Origin: Sphingobacterium pedocola
Lineage (GTDB): Bacteria; Bacteroidota; Bacteroidia; Sphingobacteriales; Sphingobacteriaceae
Reading direction: 5' to 3'
Assembly: GCF_015209965.1 (NCBI RefSeq)
Contig: NZ_MU158692.1
Location: 1 to 64,000, forward strand
DNA length: 64,000 nt
Under the pieces are notes generated by a model. That model worked only from the letters and a program-made list of their open reading frames with translations, ran no database searches and had not been told where the DNA came from. Shown here in pieces: positions 43,080 through 53,591 of the stretch (its first letter is position 1; each line of letters opens with the position of its first letter). A program made the position numbers and the translations under genes.

Positions 43080-45632
43080 ATGATAAAAATTATAAGTATT
43101 ACGCTTTTTACCACGCTGCTGCTGTTAGCCAAAGCCTATCCGCAACAACCCTACTTTGTAGACGGATATCACGGCGGAATCTACGGGCACTATCCCTTGT
43201 GGGTGACGCAGTTTATGCTCGACAAACTCGCAAAACATCCCGAATGGAAATTAGGCTTGGAAATAGAGCCCGAAACATGGGACAGCGTGCAGCGCAATAC
43301 GCCTGAAGCCTACCGTGATTTTAAACGGATTGTAACTGATCAGCGAATTGAATTTACAAACCCGACCTATGCGCAGCCGTACTGTTACAACATTTCCGGA
43401 GAAAGTATTATCCGGCAGTTTACTTATGGGATCAAAAAAATGCAGGAGCATTTCCCTGAAGTAAATTATACAACATATGCTGTTGAGGAGCCTTGTTTTA
43501 CCAGTAGTTTACCCCAGATATTAAAACAGTTTGGGTTCAAATATGCGGTTTTAAAAACGCCGAATACCTGTTGGGGAGGATATATGAGGGCACACGGTGG
43601 TCAGTTAGTAAACTGGACCGGACCAGACGGCTCCGCGATACTCACGGTGCCGCGCTACAGCAGTGAGGCATTGGAAGAGAATTCCACCTGGCAGACAACG
43701 GCCTGGAACAATTCCTTGTCTTTTCTGCAAGCGAGTGCTGCGCAAGGAATAGTGAATCCTGTAGGAATGTGTTATCAGGATGCCGGTTGGCGAAATGGTC
43801 CTTGGCTAGGGCACGGCGACCATATCAAAAATAAATCTATCTACGTGACATGGAAGGAATATATCGAACAGATCTCTACCGGAAAAACGGACGACAGCTG
43901 GCGTTTATCTCAGGAAGATATTTTAGTTAATCTGATGTGGGGCAGTCAAGCCTTACAGCGGATTGGCCAAGCGGTGCGCAAATCTGAAAATAAGATCCTG
44001 ATGGCCGAGAAAGTAAGTGCTATGGCAAACATCGACAACCAATACATTCCGGCGGCAGATCGTATGGATGACGCGTGGCGTACCCTTATGATGGCACAGC
44101 ACCACGATTCCTGGATTGTGCCCTACAATAAATTAGATAAAGATCAGACTTGGGAACAGGCAATAAGCCAATGGACCGACCATACGAACAAGCTATCGGA
44201 CGATATCGTAGCAGAGGCCATGAGCAGCTATCATGATACGCATCGCAGCACCGATAAACTAGGCTTTATTCGGGTTTTTAACACCGTTGGCGCAAATAGA
44301 GCGGAAGTGGTGCGTGTGAAAATACCGCAGCGGTACAGTGCAGTGCCAATCAGTCTGTTCGACAGCAAGAATGAACCCATCCCGAGTGTAGTGCGGCAAG
44401 AAGATGGAAGCTTGTTTCTCACATTTAAACCAACGGTGTCAGGTTTTGGTTATTCCACATATGCCTTGCGTGAAAAAAAGCAACGTGATGGCAGTCGCGC
44501 GGGGGTAAGATTCGATGCACAAGGGGATTGTATTATAGCGAATGACATGTATCAGATTACGCTTGACAAAGCTAAAGGTGGTACGATCAAAAGTCTTGTT
44601 GTTAAACACGCTAACAACAAAGAATTTGCAAATCAGGACACCATGTATCGCCTGGGTGAAATAGCAGGTCACTTTTACGATGAACAGCGGTTTTATTCGT
44701 CGAAACAACAGGAGGCGCGTATTACGGTACTCCAAGACAACGCTTTTTTGTCTCAGGTGAAAGTGGAAGGCTATATCGCCTCACATCCTTTTACGCAAAT
44801 AATAACGCTTGAAGCCGGTCAAAAGCGTATAGACTTTGACTTGAAAATCGATTGGGAAGGTAATGTAGGGATCGGAGAGTACAAACAGGAACACAACTGG
44901 ACCGACAACAGAAGAGCGTATACCGATGATCGGTATAAGTTAAAAATCATGTTTCCCAATAGCTTAAATTCACCTACGCTATATAAGAATGCACCCTTTG
45001 ATGTATGTGAAAGTAGACTGGACAGTACATTCTTTGGAAAGTGGGATGAAATAAAGCATAACGTTATCCTGAACTGGATTGACTTAACGGAGGAAGATAA
45101 TGAATATGGATTGACAGTATTGTCTGATCATACAACCTCGTACGTTTATGGCCCCGAATACCCATTAAGCCTTACTGCGCAATATTCGGGTATCGGACTG
45201 TGGGGTGTAAATTATGGTATAACGGAGGCGTTGCATATGAAATTTGCACTGGTACCGCACACCGGGAAATGGGATGAGGCCAATATCCCGCTCGAAAGCG
45301 CCTCTTGGAACGAACCCCTGCTAGCGGGGTACCACATCAATGTAGCCATGAAAGACAGAACATTTGTCGATACGCATGAATCGGGTTTTGAAATAAGCAC
45401 AATGAAAGTGGAGAAAGACAACATCTTGCTTCGTCTGTTCAATTCCACCGGCAATCACAAACCGCAACGGATAACATTGCACTTTCCCGTATCACGCATT
45501 CAAGAAGTCTTATTAAATGAACAAATAGTACAGCAGGTACCTTTCGAACAGCACGGGGATCGCTCTACGGTATCCATCAGTATGCCGCGTTTCGGAATAA
45601 AAACCCTGTCCATACAAAAATTAGACAATTAA
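43080..45632 (+). CDS. GH38-type alpha-mannosidase, variant active site
   Basis: An 850-residue secreted enzyme (signal peptide about 1-20). The GH38 layout is seen: an N-terminal TIM-like domain (to about 330), the helix/zinc block AQHHDSW near 337-343, and long beta-sandwich C-terminal domains (YQITLDKAKGGTIKSLVVK onward). The usual first zinc block is replaced by DGYHGGIYGHY (about 27-37), and the nucleophile block that normally contains an Asp reads VEEPCFTS (about 134-141). The enzyme therefore belongs to a variant branch; alpha-mannosidase activity is probable from the company of two GH92 and a GH2 gene but not proven. It is 8 bases from the next gene. Confidence 0.75.
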   Translation: MIKIISITLFTTLLLLAKAYPQQPYFVDGYHGGIYGHYPLWVTQFMLDKLAKHPEWKLGLEIEPETWDSVQRNTPEAYRDFKRIVTDQRIEFTNPTYAQPYCYNISGESIIRQFTYGIKKMQEHFPEVNYTTYAVEEPCFTSSLPQILKQFGFKYAVLKTPNTCWGGYMRAHGGQLVNWTGPDGSAILTVPRYSSEALEENSTWQTTAWNNSLSFLQASAAQGIVNPVGMCYQDAGWRNGPWLGHGDHIKNKSIYVTWKEYIEQISTGKTDDSWRLSQEDILVNLMWGSQALQRIGQAVRKSENKILMAEKVSAMANIDNQYIPAADRMDDAWRTLMMAQHHDSWIVPYNKLDKDQTWEQAISQWTDHTNKLSDDIVAEAMSSYHDTHRSTDKLGFIRVFNTVGANRAEVVRVKIPQRYSAVPISLFDSKNEPIPSVVRQEDGSLFLTFKPTVSGFGYSTYALREKKQRDGSRAGVRFDAQGDCIIANDMYQITLDKAKGGTIKSLVVKHANNKEFANQDTMYRLGEIAGHFYDEQRFYSSKQQEARITVLQDNAFLSQVKVEGYIASHPFTQIITLEAGQKRIDFDLKIDWEGNVGIGEYKQEHNWTDNRRAYTDDRYKLKIMFPNSLNSPTLYKNAPFDVCESRLDSTFFGKWDEIKHNVILNWIDLTEEDNEYGLTVLSDHTTSYVYGPEYPLSLTAQYSGIGLWGVNYGITEALHMKFALVPHTGKWDEANIPLESASWNEPLLAGYHINVAMKDRTFVDTHESGFEISTMKVEKDNILLRLFNSTGNHKPQRITLHFPVSRIQEVLLNEQIVQQVPFEQHGDRSTVSISMPRFGIKTLSIQKLDN

Positions 45633-45639
45633 TAATATA

Positions 45640-47973
45640 ATGACACACAAAATTGTATTCTGTAGCCTCATCTTTTTCGGGTTTTGGTTGAGCGGCTGCT
45701 CTAACCCAAAAAAGCCTGATTTCTTACCTGCACAGTATGTCAACCCATTTATCGGGGCAAGTACCAGTGTGGGGGCCGCCGGAGTTTACCATGGACTAGG
45801 CAAGACGTTTCCCGGTGCCACTACGCCCTATGGAATGGTGCAAGTGAGCCCAAATACGATTACTGGCGGTGATAATGGCTCGGGATATAGCGATGAACAT
45901 CAAACGATCGAAGGCTTTGCGTTTACCCAAATGAGCGGTGTGGGCTGGTCTGGTGATCTGGGTAACTTTCTGGTAATGCCTACCACGGGAAAATTGAAAA
46001 CAGTAGCTGGAAAAGAAGATGGAAGTATAGCAGGCTATCGCTCGCATTACAGCAAAAGTACGGAAGTTGCGCAAGCAGGTTATTATGCCGTAAATTTGAC
46101 CGATTACCATATAAAAGTCGAGACCACGGCTGCTCCACATAGCGGCATGATTCGATTCACCTTCCCGCAAAATAAGGAATCGCGCATACAAATCGATTTG
46201 GCACGCCGTGTTGGTGGTACATCCACCAAACAGTACATACGCAAAGCAGATAGCCACTCTATCCAGGGATGGATGCAGTGTACACCCGAAGGAGGCGGCT
46301 GGGGAGATGGTGAAGGCAACGCCGATTATACAGTATATTTTTATGCTCGTTTCAGTAAGCCGCTGGATAATTACGGTTTTTGGAGCGCTGATATTAACGA
46401 GGACTGGAGTCGCAAACGAGATGACATTGTTAGTATTCCTTATTTAATGAAGGTAGAAGAAGCAAACATCGTGACGGGACAAACGGAGTTAGAAGGCAAG
46501 CATTTGGGGTTCTTTTCTGGGTTTGAGACACAAACTGATGAGGAGGTTACCTTACAGGTCGGTATTTCTTTCGTAGATATGGAAGGAGCAGAAAAGAACT
46601 TTAAAAGTGAATTGGCCGGTAAGGAATTTGACGCCGTGAAAGCAGAAGCTACCGCATTATGGAATCAGGAGTTGAGCCGGATTAAGATACAAGGAGGTAC
46701 GGAAGAGCAAAAGACTATTTTTTATACAGCCCTCTACCATACTATGATCGACCCCCGATCGTTCACCGATGTGGACGGACGTTACGTGGGTGGCGACAAG
46801 CAAATACGAAAAAATGCACATTTTACAAAACGAACAATATTCAGCGGATGGGATGTTTTCCGAAGTCAGTTTCCCTTGCAGACAATTATAAACCCAAGGT
46901 TGGTGAGCGATCAGTTAAATTCCCTGATTACGCTTGCAGACGAGTCTGGAAGAGGGTACTATGAACGTTGGGAACTGCTAAATGCTTATTCCGGATGTAT
47001 GATAGGCAACCCTGCGCTATCGGTACTGGCCGATGCTTATGTGAAAGGCATTCGCGACTATGACTTGGAAAAAGCGTATCAATATGCTGTACAGACATCT
47101 AAGAAATTTGGCAACGATGAGCTGGGATACACAGGGCCGCCATTTAGTATTTCCAATACCTTAGAATATGCTTATACGGACTGGTGTATTTCACAATTGG
47201 CCGAGGGTCTCGGAAAGAAACAGGAGGCCGCGCTTTTCCGTAAGAAGGGACTGGCGTACCAAAACATTTTCGATCATGAAAAAGGGTGGTTTCGTCCGAA
47301 AATGAACGATGGCTCGTGGGAAGCCTGGCCTGAACAGGGGCGAACGAAGGAGTGGTACGGCGCTATCGAATCAAACCCCTACCAACAGGGATGGTTTGTA
47401 CCGCACGATATTCAGGGAATGATTGCGCTCATGGGTGGTCGTGACAAGACCTTAGCAGATTTGACGAATTTTTTCGAAAAGACTCCTGAACATATGCGGT
47501 GGAACGATTATTATAACCACGCCAATGAACCGGTACATCTAGTTCCTTTCCTCTTTAATCACCTCGATGCGACATGGATGACCCAGAAGTGGACGCGCCA
47601 TATCTGCGAAACGGCTTATAAAAATTCGGTGGAAGGAATTGTCGGAAATGAAGATGTAGGGCAAATGTCGGCTTGGTATGTATTGGCTTCTGCAGGGATA
47701 CATCCCTCCTGCCCCGGAAGTACGCGCTACGAAATAACCAGCCCGCTTTTCGACGAAATAACGTTCAGAACAGACCCACATTATTTTTCTGGAAAACCTT
47801 TTACGGTCAAGGCGCACAACAATTCAACCGAAAATATATACATACAAAAAGCATTGTTGAATGGAAAACCACATGATAAATGTTATTTAGATTTTCAGGA
47901 TATCGTATCAGGCAGCAAACTCGAACTGTTTATGGGCAAAGAGCCCAATCCAGAGTGGGGTAAAAACAATTAA
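45640..47973 (+). CDS. GH92 alpha-mannosidase (lipoprotein)
   Basis: A 777-residue exported lipoprotein (lipobox WLSGC, Cys20). N-terminal domain signatures are VNPFIGASTS and GATTPYGMVQVSPNT, followed by the catalytic (alpha/alpha)6 domain with FSGWDVFRSQFP near 404-415 and GNEDVGQMSAWYV near 669-681, the block typical of GH92. GH92 enzymes are Ca-dependent inverting exo-alpha-mannosidases acting on alpha-1,2, -1,3 or -1,4 links in high-mannose N-glycans and yeast mannan. The linkage cannot be read from sequence. It is lipid-anchored, unlike the second GH92 (51072-53342), so the two may work at different places. Confidence 0.9.
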   Translation: MTHKIVFCSLIFFGFWLSGCSNPKKPDFLPAQYVNPFIGASTSVGAAGVYHGLGKTFPGATTPYGMVQVSPNTITGGDNGSGYSDEHQTIEGFAFTQMSGVGWSGDLGNFLVMPTTGKLKTVAGKEDGSIAGYRSHYSKSTEVAQAGYYAVNLTDYHIKVETTAAPHSGMIRFTFPQNKESRIQIDLARRVGGTSTKQYIRKADSHSIQGWMQCTPEGGGWGDGEGNADYTVYFYARFSKPLDNYGFWSADINEDWSRKRDDIVSIPYLMKVEEANIVTGQTELEGKHLGFFSGFETQTDEEVTLQVGISFVDMEGAEKNFKSELAGKEFDAVKAEATALWNQELSRIKIQGGTEEQKTIFYTALYHTMIDPRSFTDVDGRYVGGDKQIRKNAHFTKRTIFSGWDVFRSQFPLQTIINPRLVSDQLNSLITLADESGRGYYERWELLNAYSGCMIGNPALSVLADAYVKGIRDYDLEKAYQYAVQTSKKFGNDELGYTGPPFSISNTLEYAYTDWCISQLAEGLGKKQEAALFRKKGLAYQNIFDHEKGWFRPKMNDGSWEAWPEQGRTKEWYGAIESNPYQQGWFVPHDIQGMIALMGGRDKTLADLTNFFEKTPEHMRWNDYYNHANEPVHLVPFLFNHLDATWMTQKWTRHICETAYKNSVEGIVGNEDVGQMSAWYVLASAGIHPSCPGSTRYEITSPLFDEITFRTDPHYFSGKPFTVKAHNNSTENIYIQKALLNGKPHDKCYLDFQDIVSGSKLELFMGKEPNPEWGKNN

Positions 47974-47982
47974 AGCGTACAT

Positions 47983-50900
47983 ATGATGAGGATAATCATT
48001 TTAATTATAAATCTGGTCTTATTAACGCTGGGATGTCTCGGACAACTTAGAAGCATATCGTTGAATAGTTCGGAGGATATCATCTGGCAAGTAAAGCCGC
48101 AGGCTGAGGTGTCTGCCTCCGGCATTGAAATTTCGGAGTCGGGATTTCAGATGAATAGCTCCGTCAAAGGTGTGGTGCCGGGTATCGTATTCACAGCCTA
48201 TGTCGACGCCGGAATTGTTCCAGATCCCAACTATGCTGATAATATACACAAAATCGATGAATCGTATTTCAACCGGCCATTTTGGTACAGGACAACTTTT
48301 CGTCTACCGTCGGATTTCAAAACCGGACAACGGGTTTGGCTCCAGTTTGACAATACAAACCGGTATGCGGATTTCTACGTGAATGGCGTCAAGCTTTCAG
48401 GGACAGCCGAATCAACGAAAGATATCAGTGGCCATATGCTTCGTACGAAATATGAAATTAGCCATTTGGTCAACGTTGATCAGGAAAATGCCGTAGCTGT
48501 ACTGATTACCGATGCAGATCAAACCAAAATAAGAGGCGGCAAGGATCCGTTTGGAGTAGTTGCAAGTCCGACCTATTTATCCGCAGCAAGCTGGGATTGG
48601 ATGCCCTATGTACCCGGACGACTGGCGGGTATTACTGGTAACGTTTCGTTAAACATCACCGGAGAGGTCACAATGGAAGACCCGTGGATTAGATCAGAAT
48701 TGGAGTCAAACGATATCGCCTACTTGTTTGTATCCACAACACTCCGAAACTCATCCAATGTGCGAAAAGAAGTGGTACTTTCCGGTACCATCCAGCCGGG
48801 AAACATCGAATTTTCCAAAAAAGTAAATATCGAGGGGAATAGCTCGTTAAAAGTATATCTCGATCGAAGTGATGTAAAGGATTTTATTATTCATCAACCT
48901 AAATTGTGGTGGCCAAATGGCTACGGCGATCCGCATCTTTATACCTGCTCTTTGACCACCAGTATAGCGGGTGAGCTAGCCGACAAAAAGGAGGTGAACT
49001 TTGGAATCCGTAAATACGAGTATCAATTTGTAAGAAACAAAGCAGGTTGGCCCGTTCTTACTTTTTTAATCAATGGGCAGAAGATATTTCTAAAGGGAGG
49101 CAATTGGGGTATGAGCGAATATCTGTTACGATGTCAGGGACAGGAATATGAAACAAAGATCAAGCTGCACAAAGACATGAATTATAACATGATCCGTTTG
49201 TGGACAGGTTGTGTTACGGATGACGCCTTCTATGATTACTGCGATCGTCACGGTATGATGATTTGGGATGATTTTTGGCTCTATGTCGCATACAATGATG
49301 TGGCAAATGATGAAGATTTCAAAGCAAATGCGCTCGACAAGGTCAAAAGGCTCAGAAACCACCCCAGTATTGCGCTGTGGTGCGGGGCGAATGAGACGCA
49401 TCCCAAACCAGAATTGGACAATTACCTCCGTTCTATTATCGCCCTGGAAGACCATAATGACCGGATGTATAAATCCAGCTCAAATCAGGACGGTCTTTCC
49501 GGTAGTGGATGGTGGGGAAATCAACCGCCAAAACATCATTTTGAGAATTCGGGTAGTAACCTAGCGTGGAATGACCCGCCCTATCCTTATGGCGCGGATC
49601 GCGGTTACGGACTACGGACCGAAATCGGTATGGCGACCTTTCCTAACTATGAAAGTGTGAAAGAATTTATTCCGGCAGATAAATTATGGCCCTTACCGAC
49701 GGATGAGCAATTGGAAAAAGACGATGACAACGTGTGGAACAAACACTATTTTGGAAAAGAAGCGTCGAACGCAAACCCCATTAATTACAAAAGAGCCGTC
49801 AATACTCAATTTGGTGAGTCCGATAACCTCGAATCCTTTTGCGAAAAAGCACAGTATCTCAATATAGAAACCATGAAAGGGATATATGAAGCGTGGAACG
49901 ACAAGATGTGGGAGGATGCATCGGGCTTATTGATTTGGATGAGCCAATCTGCCTATCCTTCTTTCGTGTGGCAAACCTATGATTATTATTACGACGCGAC
50001 AGGGGCCTATTGGGGAGCAAAATATGCCTGCGAGCCCGTGCATATACAGTGGAATTCGTCGAATAATAGTGTGAAAGCAATTAACACGACATCGGACAAT
50101 CTCAAAGGAGCTGTAGCTGTGACGCGGATTTTCAATCTCGAAGGAAAAGAATTGCCTAGATATGGTATTAGTAAACGAGTTGACGTGTCGGCCAGTAATA
50201 TGGAAGAGGTGTACCGGTTAAACTTTAATCCCTTCAATTTGGCGTTTGGAAAACGGGCCTATTCTTCATCTGAAGCAAATGAAAGACATGCTTTTTTTGC
50301 CACAGACGGAGCCGCAGGGACAAGATGGGAGAGCGATATGACGGATCAGGAATGGATTTATGTTGATCTGGAGAAACGTCAGACGGTGCAGACAGTGGTG
50401 ATTAAATGGGAAGATGCTCATGCCGCTTCTTACGATGTACAGATTTCTAACGACGGGAAGACTTGGAAAACCGTTGAACGGGCTACAAATACACAGGGCG
50501 GAACCGAGGAGATTCATATGGGAGGTGTAAAAGCACGTTATGTTAAGGTCGTTGGAACAAAACGCGCGACCGAATTCGGATTCTCCATTTTCGAGTTAGA
50601 AGTATATGGTAAAGAAAGACACGATCCCGAACTTACTCCGCTCCATTTTGTAAAACTCGAATTGAAAGATAGCTTGGGCAAGCTACTTTCGGAAAACTTT
50701 TATTGGAGAAACGGGCGGATTGACCTGAACTATACTGCGCTGAATGAATTGCCTAACGCGCAGTTATCTTTTACCCGTTTAGATAAAGGGGACAATGGCG
50801 TAAAAAAGATCCTGGTGAAGAATGAAGGCCAGTCTGTTTCTTTTGGAAATCGTCTGCGGCTTGTGCGCAAAAATACCCAGGAACGGATATTACCGGTGCT

Positions 50901-51036
50901 CTTTTCGGACAATTATTTTACATTGATGCCCGGAGAGGAAAAGGTCGTAAGCGTACAAGGTCTAGAAAATGATGATATTGATGATGCTAGCTTGTTGTGG
51001 AAACAATACGGGCATGCAGAGATACAAACGAAATAA
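47983..51036 (+). CDS. GH2 beta-mannosidase-type enzyme with F5/8 (CBM32-like) domain
   Basis: A 1017-residue secreted enzyme. After the signal peptide (about 1-22) come a sugar-binding jelly-roll domain (WYRTTFRLPSDFKTGQRVWLQFD), an Ig-like domain and the TIM-barrel domain with the acid/base WCGANETHP near 466-474 and the nucleophile Glu at about 546 (RTEIGM), the arrangement of GH2 exo-acting beta-glycosidases such as mannosylglycoprotein endo-beta-mannosidase and exo-beta-glucosaminidase. An F5/8-type (discoidin/CBM32-like) domain covers about 752-876 (FGKRAYSSSEANERH to FSIFELEVYG), followed by a further beta domain. In an alpha-mannosidase operon, a role on the beta-mannosyl core of N-glycans is likely (inference). 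It starts 9 bases after the GH92 gene. Confidence 0.82.
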   Translation: MMRIIILIINLVLLTLGCLGQLRSISLNSSEDIIWQVKPQAEVSASGIEISESGFQMNSSVKGVVPGIVFTAYVDAGIVPDPNYADNIHKIDESYFNRPFWYRTTFRLPSDFKTGQRVWLQFDNTNRYADFYVNGVKLSGTAESTKDISGHMLRTKYEISHLVNVDQENAVAVLITDADQTKIRGGKDPFGVVASPTYLSAASWDWMPYVPGRLAGITGNVSLNITGEVTMEDPWIRSELESNDIAYLFVSTTLRNSSNVRKEVVLSGTIQPGNIEFSKKVNIEGNSSLKVYLDRSDVKDFIIHQPKLWWPNGYGDPHLYTCSLTTSIAGELADKKEVNFGIRKYEYQFVRNKAGWPVLTFLINGQKIFLKGGNWGMSEYLLRCQGQEYETKIKLHKDMNYNMIRLWTGCVTDDAFYDYCDRHGMMIWDDFWLYVAYNDVANDEDFKANALDKVKRLRNHPSIALWCGANETHPKPELDNYLRSIIALEDHNDRMYKSSSNQDGLSGSGWWGNQPPKHHFENSGSNLAWNDPPYPYGADRGYGLRTEIGMATFPNYESVKEFIPADKLWPLPTDEQLEKDDDNVWNKHYFGKEASNANPINYKRAVNTQFGESDNLESFCEKAQYLNIETMKGIYEAWNDKMWEDASGLLIWMSQSAYPSFVWQTYDYYYDATGAYWGAKYACEPVHIQWNSSNNSVKAINTTSDNLKGAVAVTRIFNLEGKELPRYGISKRVDVSASNMEEVYRLNFNPFNLAFGKRAYSSSEANERHAFFATDGAAGTRWESDMTDQEWIYVDLEKRQTVQTVVIKWEDAHAASYDVQISNDGKTWKTVERATNTQGGTEEIHMGGVKARYVKVVGTKRATEFGFSIFELEVYGKERHDPELTPLHFVKLELKDSLGKLLSENFYWRNGRIDLNYTALNELPNAQLSFTRLDKGDNGVKKILVKNEGQSVSFGNRLRLVRKNTQERILPVLFSDNYFTLMPGEEKVVSVQGLENDDIDDASLLWKQYGHAEIQTK

Positions 51037-51071
51037 ACCGAGGTGCTAACAAAATATAATATTTGATACGT

Positions 51072-53342
51072 ATGAAATTTTTAATTTGGATGACTGTTGT
51101 TTTGTTGGGGATAGGATTTGGCTATACGCAAGAGCGCGATTTGGTGAAGTATGTGAATACGTTACAGGGCACGGATTCAGAATGGGCATTATCCTATGGA
51201 AACACCTACCCTACAGTCGGTTTGCCGTTCGGAGTACATTTCTTTTCGGCACAGACCGGAAAGAACGGAGATGGTTGGAAATATCGGTATCAGGACAACA
51301 CGATAAGGGGGTTCCAACAAGTCCATCAATGCAGTCCCTGGATGAACGACTATGCCGTTTTTTCGCTGATGCCGGGTATAGGAAATCTAGTAACCAACGA
51401 AGATGCAAGGGCATTGACGTTCAGTCATAACAATGAAATTGCCAAACCAAATTATTATTCCGTAAAATTCGATAACGGTATAATAGCGGAGATCAGTCCT
51501 GTTGAGCGAGGTGGGCATATGCGGTTCAGTTTTCCCAAAAAAGAAAAAGCCCAGTTAATAGTAGACGGTTTTTTGAAAGACAGCGAAATAAAAATCATTC
51601 CCCACGAGCGTAAAATTGTAGGTTATGTCAATAACGGCCGCTTTGTACCCGAAAATTTCAGGAACTATTTTGTGTTGGTTTTCAATCAGGATTTTAAAGC
51701 GTACGGAACTTGGGAAAATGTAAATGGAGAAATAAAACAAGGGAGTTCATATAATGCTGGTAAAGGTATAGGCGCCTATCTGGAATTTAAACCTGGAGTA
51801 AAAGTGGAGGTGAAATTGGCATCATCATACATCAGCCCTGCTCAGGCCGAACTGAATTTTGAGCAAGAACTTGCCGGCAACAAGGATTTTGAAGTTACCA
51901 AGACCAAAGCCTTCAATATCTGGAATACCTTGCTGAATCGTGTGGTTGTAGAGGGGGGTACAGAACAGGATAAAGCTACTTTTTATTCCTGTTTATTCCG
52001 TGCGAATCTCTTCTCGCGAAAATTTCACGAGATGGATCCAAATGGCGAGCCGTATTACTACAGCCCTTATGACGGAAAGGTACATACCGGATACATGTAT
52101 ACCGACAATGGCTTTTGGGATACCTTCCGGGCGCAGTTTCCACTGAGTAATATCCTGCACCGGGAGATGCAGGGCAGATATATGCAATCCTTGTTGGATG
52201 CGCAACAGCAAGCTGGCTTCTTCCCTACCTGGTCTAATCCGGGTATGTCCGGAGTCATGATCGGAAACCATGCTATCTCGCTATTGACCGACGCCTGGGT
52301 AAAAGGCATCCGTACATTCGATGCGGATACTGCACTAGAAGCTTACTATCATGAAGTGACGAACAAGGGCCCCTGGGGAGGCTCTAACGGAAGAGAGGGG
52401 TGGAAAGACTATTTTACGAAGGGGTATATCCCTTACGGCGACATCCATGAAAGCACAGCCAAGACACTTGAGTATGCATACGACGATTTTTGTGCGTATC
52501 AATTGGCCAAATTAACGGGGAATACATTCTATGAAAATATATTTGCCCGACAGATGTATAACTATAAAAACGTATTTGATCAGAACGTCAATTTTGTGAG
52601 AGGACGATTGGCCGATGGGAACTGGCTTCCCGACTTCGATCCCGTGGAGTGGGGTGGCCCCTTTACTGAAGCTAACGCCTGGCAATATACCTGGTCTGTT
52701 TTGCACGATATAAACGGACTGATCGATCTCATTGGAGGCGGAGAACGCTTTAATGCAAAACTCGATTCCTTCTTTACCATGGAACAGACGATTAAATATG
52801 GAAGTTACAAACAGGAGATCCATGAAATGCGGGAGATGCTGTTGGCAAAAATGGGGCAATATGCCCATGGGAACCAACCTACACAACACGTCGCATACCT
52901 CTATAATTATAGCGGACAGCCCTGGAAATCGCAAAAGCAGGTTCGCCTGGTTATGTCAAATCTATACAACGCAACCGAAAAAGGCTACCCGGGAGACGAA
53001 GATCAAGGTCAGATGTCCTCTTGGTACGTGCTTAGCGCTTTAGGGTTCTATAGTGTTTGCCCGGGGACGGACGAGTATGTGATCGGTAGTCCGGTGTTTG
53101 AAAAGGCAACCGTTACATTAGAAAATGGAAAGCGTTTCATTATCCGGGCAGCAAATAATAGCGCGGAAAATGTCTATATCCACTCGGCGCATTTGAATGG
53201 AAGGCTTTACGATAAAAATTTTATTAAATATGGAGATATCATGAACGGAGGAGAATTGGAATTCGTAATGAGCGACACGCCTAATCTTAGCCGGGGTGTT
53301 GCTAAAGAAGCGAGGCCGTTTTCATTGCGTAAACTAAATTAA
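51072..53342 (+). CDS. second GH92 alpha-mannosidase
   Basis: A 756-residue exported enzyme from the ATG at 51072 (signal peptide MKFLIWMTVVLLGIGFGY). VKYVNTLQGTDSEWALSYGNTYP and VGLPFGVHFF open the GH92 N-domain; the catalytic part contains DNGFWDTFRAQFPL and GDEDQGQMSSWYVLSALGF, the family's signature with GDED instead of GNED. The start at 51063 adds three residues and is less likely. It is not closely similar to the first GH92, so a different alpha-linkage is plausible. It ends the enzyme series; 249 bases follow before the next gene. Confidence 0.9.
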   Translation: MKFLIWMTVVLLGIGFGYTQERDLVKYVNTLQGTDSEWALSYGNTYPTVGLPFGVHFFSAQTGKNGDGWKYRYQDNTIRGFQQVHQCSPWMNDYAVFSLMPGIGNLVTNEDARALTFSHNNEIAKPNYYSVKFDNGIIAEISPVERGGHMRFSFPKKEKAQLIVDGFLKDSEIKIIPHERKIVGYVNNGRFVPENFRNYFVLVFNQDFKAYGTWENVNGEIKQGSSYNAGKGIGAYLEFKPGVKVEVKLASSYISPAQAELNFEQELAGNKDFEVTKTKAFNIWNTLLNRVVVEGGTEQDKATFYSCLFRANLFSRKFHEMDPNGEPYYYSPYDGKVHTGYMYTDNGFWDTFRAQFPLSNILHREMQGRYMQSLLDAQQQAGFFPTWSNPGMSGVMIGNHAISLLTDAWVKGIRTFDADTALEAYYHEVTNKGPWGGSNGREGWKDYFTKGYIPYGDIHESTAKTLEYAYDDFCAYQLAKLTGNTFYENIFARQMYNYKNVFDQNVNFVRGRLADGNWLPDFDPVEWGGPFTEANAWQYTWSVLHDINGLIDLIGGGERFNAKLDSFFTMEQTIKYGSYKQEIHEMREMLLAKMGQYAHGNQPTQHVAYLYNYSGQPWKSQKQVRLVMSNLYNATEKGYPGDEDQGQMSSWYVLSALGFYSVCPGTDEYVIGSPVFEKATVTLENGKRFIIRAANNSAENVYIHSAHLNGRLYDKNFIKYGDIMNGGELEFVMSDTPNLSRGVAKEARPFSLRKLN

Positions 53343-53591
53343 TAAGTATGGGGATTTAATTCAAAAAATTAGTACTGCAAAAGCCAATGGCTTGAACATT
53401 AATACATTGTCAATATAAACCATTGTAATTATCATTATTATAGATCAAGTTATGAAACCATCATGGTTTATTCAAACCGAACGTAGTGAGCTCATGAATG
53501 CCAATGAAAGACAGACATTCAATGAATAAACCACACGGGGGATGAATAAGCCTGATAGCTTCATCACATTTAAAAGAGAAATTATATACAG
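53343..53591. other. gap between the GH92 gene and SusD
   Basis: No gene. A 10-bp inverted repeat GGTTTATTCA / TGAATAAACC occupies 53465-53474 and 53523-53532, and a small AAGCC-AAT-GGCTT hairpin lies near 53380. No promoter matches the Bacteroidota consensus well, so the gap may carry an operator or a weak terminator; none is certain. Confidence 0.35.

Noticed and set aside
53465..53532. 10-bp inverted repeat as an invertible promoter
   Set aside because: The arms are short and A/T-rich, the 48-base spacer has no promoter match, and no recombinase gene is nearby.
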